Below, piece by piece: positions 8,243 to 16,691 of a stretch of DNA of 64,000 nt. Origin of the DNA: Salimicrobium album (GTDB lineage Bacteria > Bacillota > Bacilli > Bacillales > Halobacillaceae); assembly GCF_900107115.1 (NCBI RefSeq), contig NZ_FNOS01000004.1, positions 266,023 to 330,022 of the forward strand, in the 5' to 3' direction. Both the position numbers and the translations under genes were made by a program. Position 1 is the stretch's first letter; each line of letters begins with the position of its first letter. A model generated the notes under the pieces. It had not been told where the DNA came from, made no database searches, and worked only from the letters and a program-made list of their open reading frames with translations.

Positions 8243-8575
8243 CTGTAATACCTCCTCAAAAAAGTATATTTAAATAAAAACTGAATCAAGCAAAATATAA
8301 ATTGAGGTTATTAAGTTATGAAACGGTGTTCCAAACACTACTGTAGTTATAATTATAGCATATAAATACTAAATGAAAGTTTATAATTCAGAATATAATT
8401 AATATTTTGAAAAATCAAGTTGACGATTAAATTTATTATGACTTTGTTTATTAATCCTTGTTAATTTGCAATATGGTTTTCAAAATTATTCATTTTATAT
8501 TTTAAACTTTATATTTTAAAAAATATCGATATATATTCTATACTTCCTAGAGAAATAATGAGATCGTAAAAAGTT
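8243..8575. other. AT-rich intergenic region with promoter for the leftward pair
   Basis: Very AT-rich. On the minus strand an extended -10 (TG then C then TATAAT, 8352-8360) points toward the hypothetical pair. Between promoter and gene lies the 13-base palindrome GTGTTCCAAACAC (8326-8338), a possible operator. I see no further gene here. Confidence 0.45.
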
Positions 8576-8624
8576 TTGTCAAAAGAATCACATCACCTAA
8601 AATATGTAGAAAATTCAAAAAGTA

Positions 8625-8653
8625 TTGAAAGCGCTTTATATAAATGGTACTAT
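8625..8653 (+). promoter_or_regulatory. Sigma-A promoter overlapped by a cre-like site
   Basis: TTGAAA (8625-8630), a 17-base spacer and TACTAT (8648-8653) with an upstream TG form an extended -10 promoter. TGAAAGCGCTTTAT (8626-8639) fits 12 of 14 positions of the CcpA cre consensus and covers the -35 element, the placement expected for catabolite repression. It drives the DUF3870/DUF819/epimerase/endopeptidase cassette. Confidence 0.7.
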
Positions 8654-8753
8654 TTTAATAAACACCGATTGAATCTGCATTTTGTGACGGCGGTTTGCCT
8701 TTACCCGGGCGGGCTATCCTTACAAAAGATGCCGGAGATTCGGAGGAAGCTTA

Positions 8754-9071
8754 ATGTATGAATCACAGACGTGCTACATAGTGGGTGAATCCAAATCACC
8801 CGGGAATAATGCCATTACGAAAAAATATGATTCCTTTTTTGTCGGATTTGTCGTGGATATGAACAGTAATGAAATCGTCGATGTCGAGTGTACGGCCATG
8901 CTGGACATTACCGTCCACTTTGTCCACAGTCTGTTCGTCGGAAAAAAGATGACGGACGGGGAGACAGTCGAACAGGAGATTACGGCGCGGTACTTCGGGT
9001 CCTCTAAGAAAGCATTGAGTGTAGCTTTCAAGCAGGCGCAGTTGAAGTACTATGACATTATGAATATATGA
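8754..9071 (+). CDS. DUF3870 domain protein
   Basis: A 105-residue soluble protein matching my recollection of the DUF3870 family, small cytosolic proteins of unknown function. It has a beta-rich start (TCYIVGESKSPGNNAITKKY) and a conserved GETVEQEITARYFGSSKKAL near the C terminus. The ATG at 8754 has CGGAGGA before it. It opens a cassette followed by a DUF819 permease, a dipeptide epimerase and an NlpC/P60 endopeptidase, which suggests a role in murein-peptide use, perhaps regulatory. A hairpin in the next gap could partly separate it from the permease gene. Function is not established. Confidence 0.7.
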   Translation: MYESQTCYIVGESKSPGNNAITKKYDSFFVGFVVDMNSNEIVDVECTAMLDITVHFVHSLFVGKKMTDGETVEQEITARYFGSSKKALSVAFKQAQLKYYDIMNI

Positions 9072-9107
9072 TACCGATTGCTTTATCTCACTGATCGTAG
9101 ATAAAAT

Positions 9108-9146
9108 CCAGTCGACAAGAAGCGTATTCTTGCCGGCTGGTTTTTT
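9108..9146 (+). terminator. Terminator or attenuator between DUF3870 and the DUF819 permease
   Basis: CCAGTCGACAAGAA pairs with TTCTTGCCGGCTGG (two mismatches) followed by six T residues. Because the next genes are functionally linked, it may set relative expression rather than end the operon. Confidence 0.75.
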
Positions 9147-9184
9147 GTTTTTATACATAATATTAATCAAGGGGGAGAATCATT

Positions 9185-10348
9185 ATGATCGAAAGTGGAT
9201 TTCTTTATCTGGGAGTCATCATAGGCCTGGCCGGACTGGTCGCTTTTCTTGAATCATCAAAAAGTAAATTTTTCAAATACGTGCCGGGTATCGTGCTTAT
9301 TTACTTCGGAGGTGCGATTCTGAAGACGACAGGCGTCATCGGTTCTACAGAGACTATTGACAGTACATATGGTAATGTCCGGGACATTCTGCTGCCGATG
9401 CTTATATTCCTGATGCTCATTAACTGTGACTTGCGTAAATTGAAAAAACTTGGTCCGAAGATGCTGATCGGTTACTTTACGGCTGCTTTCAGTATTATGC
9501 TCGGATTCGTCGTCACGTACCTGCTGTTCCAGGGGTTATATGCTGAAAATACGTGGCAGGCCCTGGGAGCTCTTGCCGGAAGCTGGACGGGCGGCTCCGC
9601 CAACATGGTTATCATTCAGGGGATCCTCGAAGTGCCGGAGAATATTTTTGGTTACGCCCTTATTATGGATACTGTCAACTATTCCTCCTGGGTCATGATC
9701 ATGTTCTGGCTCGTTCCATTCGCGGCCCTTTTCAACAAATGGGCTAAGTCCAATACCGAACATCTCGATGAAATCACCGCTGACCTCGTGGAGGAGGATA
9801 AAGAGAAGGATGCGAAGAACATTACTTTCGTCCACATGCTCGGGCTTTTGTCCATAGCCATATTCGTTTCCGCAATAGCTGCCGAGATCGGCGGAGTGCT
9901 CCCTTCTTTCGGTACTGTCGTTAACACGACGACGTGGACGATCCTCATCGTTTCCATTATCGGTGTGCTTCTCGCTATGACGAAGCTTGCGAAAGTTCCG
10001 GGTTCGATGGATATCGCAAACGTCTTCCTTTATATCGTTATCGCTTTAATCGCTTCTCGTGCCGATTTCTCCCAACTGGGACAGGCACCGGTGTATATCA
10101 TTTCCGGTTTCGTGATTCTCGCTGTGCACGCGATCATTATGTTGCTTGCCGCTAAAATTTTCAAACTGGACCTGTTTACACTCGGTGTTTCGAGTCTTGC
10201 GAATATCGGCGGTATGGCGTCCGCACCACTTCTTGCAGGAGCTTACCACAGATCGCTTATACCGGTCGGGGTCCTGATGGCTCTCGGTGGGTCGTTCCTC
10301 GGAACGTATGGCGGACTGCTCGTTGCCGAAGTGCTTTCGATGTTGTAG
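9185..10348 (+). CDS. DUF819 family membrane transporter (YjcL-like)
   Basis: A 387-residue integral membrane protein with about ten to twelve helices and glycine-rich breaks (GSWTGGSANMVIIQG; GVSSLANIGGMASAPLLAGA) that resemble the two inverted pore motifs of anion/Na+ symporter folds. DUF819 proteins have no firmly established substrate. It stands immediately before a dipeptide epimerase and a murein endopeptidase gene, which makes uptake of cell-wall peptides, for example L-Ala-D-Glu, the most economical hypothesis. The start has AGGGGGAG in front. The epimerase gene begins 12 bases after the stop, so the two share an mRNA. Confidence 0.85.
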   Translation: MIESGFLYLGVIIGLAGLVAFLESSKSKFFKYVPGIVLIYFGGAILKTTGVIGSTETIDSTYGNVRDILLPMLIFLMLINCDLRKLKKLGPKMLIGYFTAAFSIMLGFVVTYLLFQGLYAENTWQALGALAGSWTGGSANMVIIQGILEVPENIFGYALIMDTVNYSSWVMIMFWLVPFAALFNKWAKSNTEHLDEITADLVEEDKEKDAKNITFVHMLGLLSIAIFVSAIAAEIGGVLPSFGTVVNTTTWTILIVSIIGVLLAMTKLAKVPGSMDIANVFLYIVIALIASRADFSQLGQAPVYIISGFVILAVHAIIMLLAAKIFKLDLFTLGVSSLANIGGMASAPLLAGAYHRSLIPVGVLMALGGSFLGTYGGLLVAEVLSML

Positions 10349-10360
10349 GGGAGGAGCTAT

Positions 10361-11425
10361 ATGAAAATAACTGATATCGTATGCGAAAACAGAACTGTTT
10401 CTTTAAAGCGGCCGTTCAAAACAGCCGTCCGTACCGTGGAAAACATTGAAGTGATGGATGTCTTCGTGAAAACGGAAGAGGGGATCGAAGGGTACGGGTC
10501 GGCGACGGCTTCCCTCCAGGTGACGGGGGACTCTCTGGAAGGGATGAGAGCGGCCGTGGAAGGACCTGTCCGGGATTCCCTGATGAATGAGGATATACAA
10601 AAACTGAACCATCAGCTCATTAAATTGGAAAAAAGCTGCATCCATAATTCGAGCGCGAAAGCGGCTGTGGATATAGCTCTCCATGATGCTTTCGGAAAGT
10701 ATAACAACCTCCCCATATATAAAATGCTGGGCGGGGAAAGAGGAGTGCTTGAGACGGATATGACCGTCAGTGTAGACGACCCGGCTCTCATGAAACAGCA
10801 AGCGATCGCAAGAGTCCGGGAAGGATTCGATGTCCTTAAATTGAAAGTGGGCATGGATGAAAAAGAAGATTTTAACCGTCTGCTGCATGTGAAAGAAGCG
10901 GTGGGAGAAAACGTTCGCCTTCGTCTTGATGCCAACCAGGGGTGGACGGGCAAACAGGCCGTCCACTTTCTGAAACGGATAGAACAGGAAGACATCAACG
11001 TGGAACTCGTCGAACAGCCTGTTCCGTCTCATGATCTGAAAGCTCTGAAATATGTGCGTGAACACGCCCACGTGCCGATCATGGCCGACGAGAGCGCTTT
11101 TTCTCCGAGAGAGGTACTCAGGCTTGTGGAAATGGATTGTACCGACTACGTGAACATTAAACTGATGAAAGCCGGGGGATTGAGAAGAGCAGGGCAAATC
11201 GCTGACATCTGCGAGAGTGCAGGCGTACCCTGCATGATCGGAAGCATGATGGAATCGACTGTTTCGGGAACGGCGGCTGTTCACCTTGCTATGGCCCACC
11301 CGAACATAACGATGTACGACTTAGATGCCCCGGCCTGGATGAATGATGAAGGTTTGAAAGGGGGGATGAGCTACGAAGGAAGAGAAGTGACGTTGAACGA
11401 ACGCCCCGGGCTCGGTTTTTATTAA
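10361..11425 (+). CDS. ykfB: Dipeptide epimerase (L-Ala-D/L-Glu epimerase, YkfB-like)
   Basis: A 354-residue enolase-superfamily enzyme of the muconate-lactonizing subgroup. L-Ala-D/L-Glu epimerase converts the murein dipeptide L-Ala-D-Glu to L-Ala-L-Glu so that ordinary peptidases can cleave it. Visible are the catalytic KxK motif (LKLKVG), the three Mg2+ acidic ligands (Asp of RLDANQGW, Glu of ELVEQPV, Asp of MADESAF) and the second catalytic Lys in NIKLMKAGG. The C-terminal DLDAP loop is the substrate-recognition signature seen in Ala-Glu epimerases. Gene order with an NlpC/P60 endopeptidase mirrors ykfB-ykfC of B. subtilis. Confidence 0.9.
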   Translation: MKITDIVCENRTVSLKRPFKTAVRTVENIEVMDVFVKTEEGIEGYGSATASLQVTGDSLEGMRAAVEGPVRDSLMNEDIQKLNHQLIKLEKSCIHNSSAKAAVDIALHDAFGKYNNLPIYKMLGGERGVLETDMTVSVDDPALMKQQAIARVREGFDVLKLKVGMDEKEDFNRLLHVKEAVGENVRLRLDANQGWTGKQAVHFLKRIEQEDINVELVEQPVPSHDLKALKYVREHAHVPIMADESAFSPREVLRLVEMDCTDYVNIKLMKAGGLRRAGQIADICESAGVPCMIGSMMESTVSGTAAVHLAMAHPNITMYDLDAPAWMNDEGLKGGMSYEGREVTLNERPGLGFY

Positions 11426-11444
11426 TCTTTGGAGGTGGTTATTG

Positions 11445-12437
11445 ATGAAAAATAAACTTTTATGGATAACGGCTGTATTGCTGTTCAGTTTCGTTTTCAC
11501 TTCTGCTGTCCAGGCAGAGAATAAAGAGAAGTACGTTGATGTCTCCGTAGCTACGTTGTGGAGTGAACCTGCTGAGACAAGGGATGTTGATGCTCCGGCA
11601 ATCAGTAACCCGGTCGATATGTGGGAATGGACGGAGAGCATGACGTATGAACAGAAACTGGGACTTGTCGGTAAACTGCAGACGCAGGCTCTTTATGGAC
11701 AGAAAGTCACCATCCTTGAAGAAAAAGGGGATTGGGTGAAAGTTGCCGTCCACGGTCAGCCGACACCGAAAAATGAACTCGGCTACCCGGCCTGGATGCC
11801 GAAAGAGCAACTGGCGGATGAGAAAAGGTACAGCACTTTAAAAGATAAGAAGCCGTTTGCACTCGTCACATCGCCTACTGCTCATCTTTATGACGATAAA
11901 AACAGAGGAAAGGAATTCAAAGAAATCAGTTTCAATACGAAACTTCCTGTCGTAACCCAGGCTGGAGATTCCATGCTGGTGGCTACTCCGAGTGATGGAA
12001 TGAAATGGATGAACGAAGAGGATGCTTCCGTTTATAACAGTGAGGAAGAAATCCCTGAAGCGGACGGTGAGGACCTTGTGGAAACGGGGGAACAATTCCT
12101 GGGGCTGCCGTACTTGTGGGCAGGTGCTTCCGGTTTCGGGTTTGACTGTTCAGGCTTCACGCACACCATCTTCAAATCCCATGGAATCTCAATACCGCGA
12201 GACTCTTCCGTACAGGCGGAAAACGGGACTCCTGTAGCAAAAGAGGATCTGCAGAAAGGAGATCTGCTGTTTTTCGCTTATGACGAAGGAGAAGGATATG
12301 TCCACCACGTCGGTATGTATATCGGAGACGGGGAGATGATCCACTCCCCTAATTCGGCCAGTACGGTAGAGATCATCGACGTGTTCGAATCGGACTACGC
12401 CGTCGAATTTGCAGGTGCGAGAAGATATCTGGATTAA
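11445..12437 (+). CDS. ykfC: Secreted NlpC/P60 endopeptidase (YkfC-like)
   Basis: A 330-residue exported murein peptidase. Residues 1-24 are a signal peptide (basic KNK, hydrophobic core, cleavage after VQA). The middle carries two SH3-like segments (around 25-110 and 125-185), then the NlpC/P60 catalytic domain: nucleophile Cys in GFDCSGF, the His of YVHHVGMYIG and the His of MIHSPN. B. subtilis YkfC cuts D-gamma-Glu-diaminopimelate bonds in free murein peptides, which supplies the substrate of the adjacent epimerase. I use the ATG at 11445 behind GGAGGTGG; the TTG one codon earlier is less likely. A terminator follows. Confidence 0.9.
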   Translation: MKNKLLWITAVLLFSFVFTSAVQAENKEKYVDVSVATLWSEPAETRDVDAPAISNPVDMWEWTESMTYEQKLGLVGKLQTQALYGQKVTILEEKGDWVKVAVHGQPTPKNELGYPAWMPKEQLADEKRYSTLKDKKPFALVTSPTAHLYDDKNRGKEFKEISFNTKLPVVTQAGDSMLVATPSDGMKWMNEEDASVYNSEEEIPEADGEDLVETGEQFLGLPYLWAGASGFGFDCSGFTHTIFKSHGISIPRDSSVQAENGTPVAKEDLQKGDLLFFAYDEGEGYVHHVGMYIGDGEMIHSPNSASTVEIIDVFESDYAVEFAGARRYLD

Positions 12438-12512
12438 TGTAACGTAACCCTCCGGCACTTTTGCGGGAATAAATTACGTGTTGCTTACGATGATCCAAAA
12501 CGTTGAAGCTTT

Positions 12513-12555
12513 AAAGAAGCCTTGAGGAAATTAATTTTCCTTCAGGCTTCTTTTT
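12513..12555 (+). terminator. Terminator of the murein-peptide cassette
   Basis: AAAGAAGCCTTGAGGAAA pairs with TTTTCCTTCAGGCTTCTTT (one mismatch) around TTAA, ending in a T run. Confidence 0.88.
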
Positions 12556-12702
12556 ATGAGAACAGCTTTATTCACATTAAAAATGCGTGCTATGGTTCAG
12601 GAACCCGTTTTAATGAAATATGTAAAGAGAGGTTGAGGACGGGACACCGTCGCCTGCATAATAGAAAGCATCATAGCAATTACGCGAGGAGAGGGACGTC
12701 AA

Positions 12703-13812
12703 TTGATATCGAATGAAATTGCACAGATGATTGTAGACAGAACCATGGCTATTCTTTCTTATAATATCAATGTCATGGATGAAAAGGGGATAATTTTAGG
12801 GTCTGGTGATACGAAGAGAAGAGGGACCATACATGAAGCCGTGAAGTATAGAAAAAATCCGGCAGACCATTTGGAGATTCATCCGAAGGAAGTGGAAAAG
12901 TGGAACGGCGTCGACCAGGGAATCAATTTGTCTATTTATTATGAGAACCGCACAATCGGAACTATCGGGATAACCGGGCCGCCCGGGGAAGTGAGGAAAT
13001 ACGGAGAACTCGTAAAAATGACAGCGGAAATGATTATAGAACAGAGATACCTTCTTGACCAGGTTCAATACGACGAACGGATTCGCAGGGAATTTCTGTA
13101 TCAGTGGCTGGAAGACACCCATGCCAATGACCGGGAATTTAAACGGAAAGCGGATATGCTGGGGATCGACCTTGATATTCCGCGGATAGTCATCTGTGTT
13201 TTCCCCCCCTCTGACAGAAACAGCAGGGATCACCTGGATCAGCTGGAACGAAAAATCAAGACACATCTAAGGCCGCAGGAACTGGCCACTGTGCTCGAAG
13301 ATAGAATCGTGATCATAAAAACGATTGCTCTGGCAGAGGAGTACGAAATGAAGTTAAAAGAATGGATCCGCTTTTTACATCTGCCGTCCAGTTATGTAGG
13401 GACTCCGGCTTCTGACGCGTCGGAAGTTGCCCGTTCCTATCAAAGAAGCCAGATGACGAGGAAGACTGCTGCAGCAACATCAATGAAAGATGATGTTATA
13501 TTTTACGGGCAGCTGTCCCTGGAGGTGCTGCTTTATGACTTGTACCAAAACGACGGGTTTTCGGTACATCAATCCGATGAACCGCTCCCGGAAGTACTGA
13601 TCGCCACTTTAAAGACGTATGTAGAATGTGACGGAAAATCTGCAAAAACGGCTGACGAATTATACATACATCGAAATACACTTCAGTATCGTTTTGCAAA
13701 CATCCTAAATATCACCGGCAGGGAGCCACGGAACGTGAGGGATTTGTTTTATTTATATGCAACCCGTGTCCTTTTACACAGCTTCAAAGAACAGGAGGAC
13801 TTAATACAGTAA
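12703..13812 (+). CDS. CdaR-family transcriptional regulator, TTG start
   Basis: A 369-residue regulator of the CdaR (sugar-diacid) type. The N-terminal sensor domain (residues 1-135) contains NINVMDEKGIILGSGDTKRRG, the hallmark ligand-binding start of this family. The C-terminal PucR-type helix-turn-helix (about 315-365) reads TYVECDGKSAKTADELYIHR then NTLQYRF. Such regulators activate glycerate, glucarate or galactarate use when the diacid or glycerate is present. The gene is followed by a GntP permease and a glycerate kinase, so glycerate is the likely ligand. The TTG has GAGGAGAG at good distance and aligns with the usual CdaR start. Confidence 0.88.
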   Translation: MISNEIAQMIVDRTMAILSYNINVMDEKGIILGSGDTKRRGTIHEAVKYRKNPADHLEIHPKEVEKWNGVDQGINLSIYYENRTIGTIGITGPPGEVRKYGELVKMTAEMIIEQRYLLDQVQYDERIRREFLYQWLEDTHANDREFKRKADMLGIDLDIPRIVICVFPPSDRNSRDHLDQLERKIKTHLRPQELATVLEDRIVIIKTIALAEEYEMKLKEWIRFLHLPSSYVGTPASDASEVARSYQRSQMTRKTAAATSMKDDVIFYGQLSLEVLLYDLYQNDGFSVHQSDEPLPEVLIATLKTYVECDGKSAKTADELYIHRNTLQYRFANILNITGREPRNVRDLFYLYATRVLLHSFKEQEDLIQ

Positions 13813-13857
13813 AATGGTAGCGGTTTAATTTGTGCAAACGACTGATGATTTCTTTTC

Positions 13858-13871
13858 GGAAGGCGCTTACA
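13858..13871 (+). promoter_or_regulatory. cre-like CcpA site before the glycerate permease gene
   Basis: GGAAGGCGCTTACA agrees with the cre consensus TGWAANCGNTNWCA at 12 of 14 positions and lies about 35 bases before the permease start, which would allow glucose repression of glycerate uptake. Confidence 0.5.
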
Positions 13872-13906
13872 ATGAGAGGGGAGTTTTTAAGTGAGGAGTG
13901 TTTAAA

Positions 13907-15166
13907 GTGCCTGTAACAACTGTTGGAGCAATCGGTGGTCTGGTTTTAGCCATCGTAATGATTTTAAGAAGAGTACCGCCCGTGTATGCGCTTATCACCG
14001 GAGCTCTGGTTGGAGGAATTGTCGGCGGGGCCGGTCTCACGCAGACAGTGGAGCTGATGGTGGAAGGAGCAGAAGGGATCATCCCTGCCGTGCTGCGGAT
14101 CCTTGCAGCCGGGGTTCTGGCCGGTGTTCTGATCGAGTCGGGAGCGGCAAACTCCATCGCGAATGCTGTTGTGGAGAAACTCGGTGAGAAGAAAGCTCTC
14201 CTCTCCCTTATTTTAGCGACGATGGCGCTGACCGCCGCGGGTGTGTTCGTGGATATAGCGGTAATCACGGTGGCGTCGATTGCATTGGCGATTGCCTACA
14301 AAGCGGGTTTGTCCAAAACGGCCATATTACTTGCTATGGTGGGCGGGGGAAAAGCAGGGAATATTATGTCCCCGAACCCGAATACCATTGCCGTTTCGGA
14401 AGCTTTCAACGTTCCATTGACTTCTGTAATGGCTGCAGGAATCGTACCTGCCGTCTTCGGTATTTTCGTTACATATATTATGGCGCAGCGCCTTGTACAA
14501 AAAGGTAGTTTCGTCGCTGAGAGAGATCTGGAAGAAGGAGAGGATAAGAGGCTTCCTCCGGTCACACTCGCCCTGATCGCGCCATTAATTGCAATTTCCT
14601 TACTCGTTCTCAGGCCAATTGCCGGTATTGAAGTCGACCCTATGATCGCGCTTCCCGCAGGAGGGCTGGTCGGGGCGATCGCTATGGGCAAATGGAGGTC
14701 GATCAATTCGTTTATCATTACCGGCCTCAGCAAAATGTCAGCAGTCGCCGTACTCCTTCTCGGTACCGGAGCCATCGCGGGGATTATTTCGAATTCCACA
14801 CTGCAGTATCTGCTGATAGATACCATCGAATATTTAGGGCTGCCGAGCTACGCATTAGCTCCTGTTTCCGGAATTTTCATGGGGGGAGCGACCGCTTCCA
14901 CGACGGCAGGATCCATTGTTGCAGCAGAAGTCTTCAGCGGGACACTGCTTGAAATGGGCGTCAGCGGCCTGGCAGGTGCAGCGATGATCCACGCCGGGGC
15001 GACAGTAATCGACCATATGCCTCACGGAAGCTTCTTCCACGCCACCGCCGGCAGTGTACTGATGAGTATCCAGGAACGCGTGAAGCTGATACCTTATGAG
15101 ACTGTCGTAGGTTTGACGCTCGCTGTCGTATCTACACTGATTTTCGGGGTGTTTCAATTATTTTAA
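13907..15166 (+). CDS. GntP-family permease (probable glycerate transporter)
   Basis: A 419-residue membrane protein of the gluconate:H+ symporter family with about twelve helices. Family-typical stretches are MVGGGKAGNIMSPNPNTIAV, where the GNIMSPNPNT loop is diagnostic, and HAGATVIDHMPHGSFFHATA near the end. The neighbouring CdaR regulator and glycerate kinase make D-glycerate the likely substrate; gluconate cannot be excluded. Two GTG starts are possible, 13898 and 13907. I prefer 13907 because GTGAGGAG lies 8 bases upstream. The kinase gene begins 39 bases after the stop. Confidence 0.85.
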   Translation: MPVTTVGAIGGLVLAIVMILRRVPPVYALITGALVGGIVGGAGLTQTVELMVEGAEGIIPAVLRILAAGVLAGVLIESGAANSIANAVVEKLGEKKALLSLILATMALTAAGVFVDIAVITVASIALAIAYKAGLSKTAILLAMVGGGKAGNIMSPNPNTIAVSEAFNVPLTSVMAAGIVPAVFGIFVTYIMAQRLVQKGSFVAERDLEEGEDKRLPPVTLALIAPLIAISLLVLRPIAGIEVDPMIALPAGGLVGAIAMGKWRSINSFIITGLSKMSAVAVLLLGTGAIAGIISNSTLQYLLIDTIEYLGLPSYALAPVSGIFMGGATASTTAGSIVAAEVFSGTLLEMGVSGLAGAAMIHAGATVIDHMPHGSFFHATAGSVLMSIQERVKLIPYETVVGLTLAVVSTLIFGVFQLF

Positions 15167-15205
15167 CGGGTACAGCTATAACAGCAACTATGAGGAGGAT
15201 GAAAG

Positions 15206-16342
15206 ATGAAAATCGTTATCGCTTCTGATTCTTATAAAGAGACCCTTACCTCGCGACAGGTGGGGGAGGCTGCCAAAGAGGGGCTCGGACGCGTGCTGGA
15301 TGCAGAAATTATTGTGTGCCCCATGGCCGACGGAGGAGAAGGGACGATGCGTGCGTTAGTGGATGCTTCCGGAGGAGAAGTAGTTACCGCCAACGTGTCC
15401 GATCCTTTCGGAAACTTCTTGGAAGCTCCTTATGGCATTTCCGGAGATGGCAGCACGGCAGTGATCGAGATGGCGGCCGCTTCCGGTATTCAGCACACGA
15501 CAGCCGAGACGAGGGACCCGACGATCACTTCCACTTTCGGTACAGGGCAGTTGATCAGTCACGCTCTCCGGCAGGGCGTACGATCTTTTATTATCGGACT
15601 CGGCGGAAGTGCGACGAATGATGCGGGTGCAGGGATGCTTCAGGCACTGGGCGTTTCCTTCACAGATGAAAACGGGGAGGAATTGGCGCCGGGCGGAGCT
15701 TCTCTCTCCCACCTGGCACAAATAGATACGAGCGGGATGGATCCGAGAATCAAACAGTCCCACTTCCGTATCGCCTGTGATGTCGATAACCCTTTAATCG
15801 GGGACGATGGTGCCTCAGCCATATACGGTCCGCAAAAAGGAGCGTCCCGGGAAGACATTGCTCTACTCGACCGTGCCCTTGCGAATTTTGCAACTGTCGC
15901 CGGGGGGCAGGTGGAGCGGGACATCGTTCACACCCCAGGCGCCGGTGCAGCTGGGGGGATGGGGGCTGCCTTTCTTGGATATTTCCCCTGTTCACTTGAA
16001 AAAGGGGCTGCGATTGTGGCAGACGTAACCCAGTTGAAAAAGCATATGGAGGACGCTGATATTGTCATCACGGGAGAAGGCGGCATCAACCACCAGACGG
16101 TGTTTGGAAAAACGCCCGTGTACGTAGCGAAAATGGCGAAGGAAAATACTCCTCCGTTACCTGTAATCGCCTTATGCGGCAGTGTCGAAGAAGGGTACGA
16201 AACAGTGTTTGATGCAGGAATCGACGCCGTGTTCAGCACAGTTGCCGGACCCGCCGATCTGGAAGAGTTGAAGAGGGTCTCCTTTCAGAACGTGACGCAA
16301 ACCGCAGAAAATGTGGCCAGACTGATGAAACTGCAGCGATAG
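15206..16342 (+). CDS. glxK: Glycerate kinase
   Basis: A 378-residue GckA/GarK-type glycerate kinase, which phosphorylates D-glycerate with ATP to 2- or 3-phosphoglycerate, feeding lower glycolysis. Family features in order: MKIVIASDSYKETLTSRQVG at the N terminus, PMADGGEGTMRALV, IGLGGSATNDAGAGML in the middle (catalytic Gly-rich loop with Asp) and DIVITGEGGINHQTVFGKTP near residue 290. The 3' end is followed by a strong terminator, so regulator, permease and kinase form one catabolic unit. Ribosome site AGGAGGATG. Confidence 0.93.
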   Translation: MKIVIASDSYKETLTSRQVGEAAKEGLGRVLDAEIIVCPMADGGEGTMRALVDASGGEVVTANVSDPFGNFLEAPYGISGDGSTAVIEMAAASGIQHTTAETRDPTITSTFGTGQLISHALRQGVRSFIIGLGGSATNDAGAGMLQALGVSFTDENGEELAPGGASLSHLAQIDTSGMDPRIKQSHFRIACDVDNPLIGDDGASAIYGPQKGASREDIALLDRALANFATVAGGQVERDIVHTPGAGAAGGMGAAFLGYFPCSLEKGAAIVADVTQLKKHMEDADIVITGEGGINHQTVFGKTPVYVAKMAKENTPPLPVIALCGSVEEGYETVFDAGIDAVFSTVAGPADLEELKRVSFQNVTQTAENVARLMKLQR

Positions 16343-16367
16343 CAATATCATATTATTGGATTACCCT

Positions 16368-16393
16368 GGGAGGACTTTTGTCTTCCCTTTTTT
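16368..16393 (+). terminator. Terminator of the glycerate operon
   Basis: GGGAGGAC and GTCTTCCC flank a TTTT loop and are followed by six T residues. Confidence 0.88.
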
Positions 16394-16691
16394 GTTTTGG
16401 GAAGACTCCCACCTTTCAAAAAAACAAAGGTTAACAAAAATTTGTTCGTGTTATAAAAACATTAGGAATTTATGCCTAATTCAATGCAGGTCGTGGTAAA
16501 GTTTATTTAAAGAAGTCATTGTTCAGTAGCTCTCATCATTCATCCATACTTAACTCTTCCGGGGCGAGTGACGAGAGAAGAAGTTTTCCGTATTTTGTCG
16601 GTACCCCGGGACGACGATGACACTCGGAATGTTGCAGAAGGCGAGGGTCGGTCAGCACTAAAGGTATTCCACACATACGGGAGGGGTCATT
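16394..16691 (+). other. Long leader with possible RNA structure before the Ltp-like gene
   Basis: No gene. The stretch holds a small hairpin ATTAGG...CCTAAT (16461-16480) and a possible larger fold in which TTCCGGGG (16557-16564) pairs with CCCCGGGA (16604-16611), with an inner TGACGA/TTGTCG helix. It matches no riboswitch class I know. The GGGAGGGG ribosome site is outside the fold. Confidence 0.35.

Noticed and set aside
8576..8761. 61-codon rightward frame before the DUF3870 gene
   Set aside because: It contains the promoter and cre-like site, has no ribosome site and no protein-like composition; it is the 5' untranslated region.
12522..12716. 64-codon frame before the CdaR-type regulator
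   Set aside because: It starts inside the terminator of the preceding operon and overlaps the true TTG start in another frame, without a ribosome site.
16550..16680. Known riboswitch (c-di-AMP, guanidine or Mn2+ type) before the Ltp-like gene
   Set aside because: None of the conserved strings of these classes can be found; only generic stems are present.
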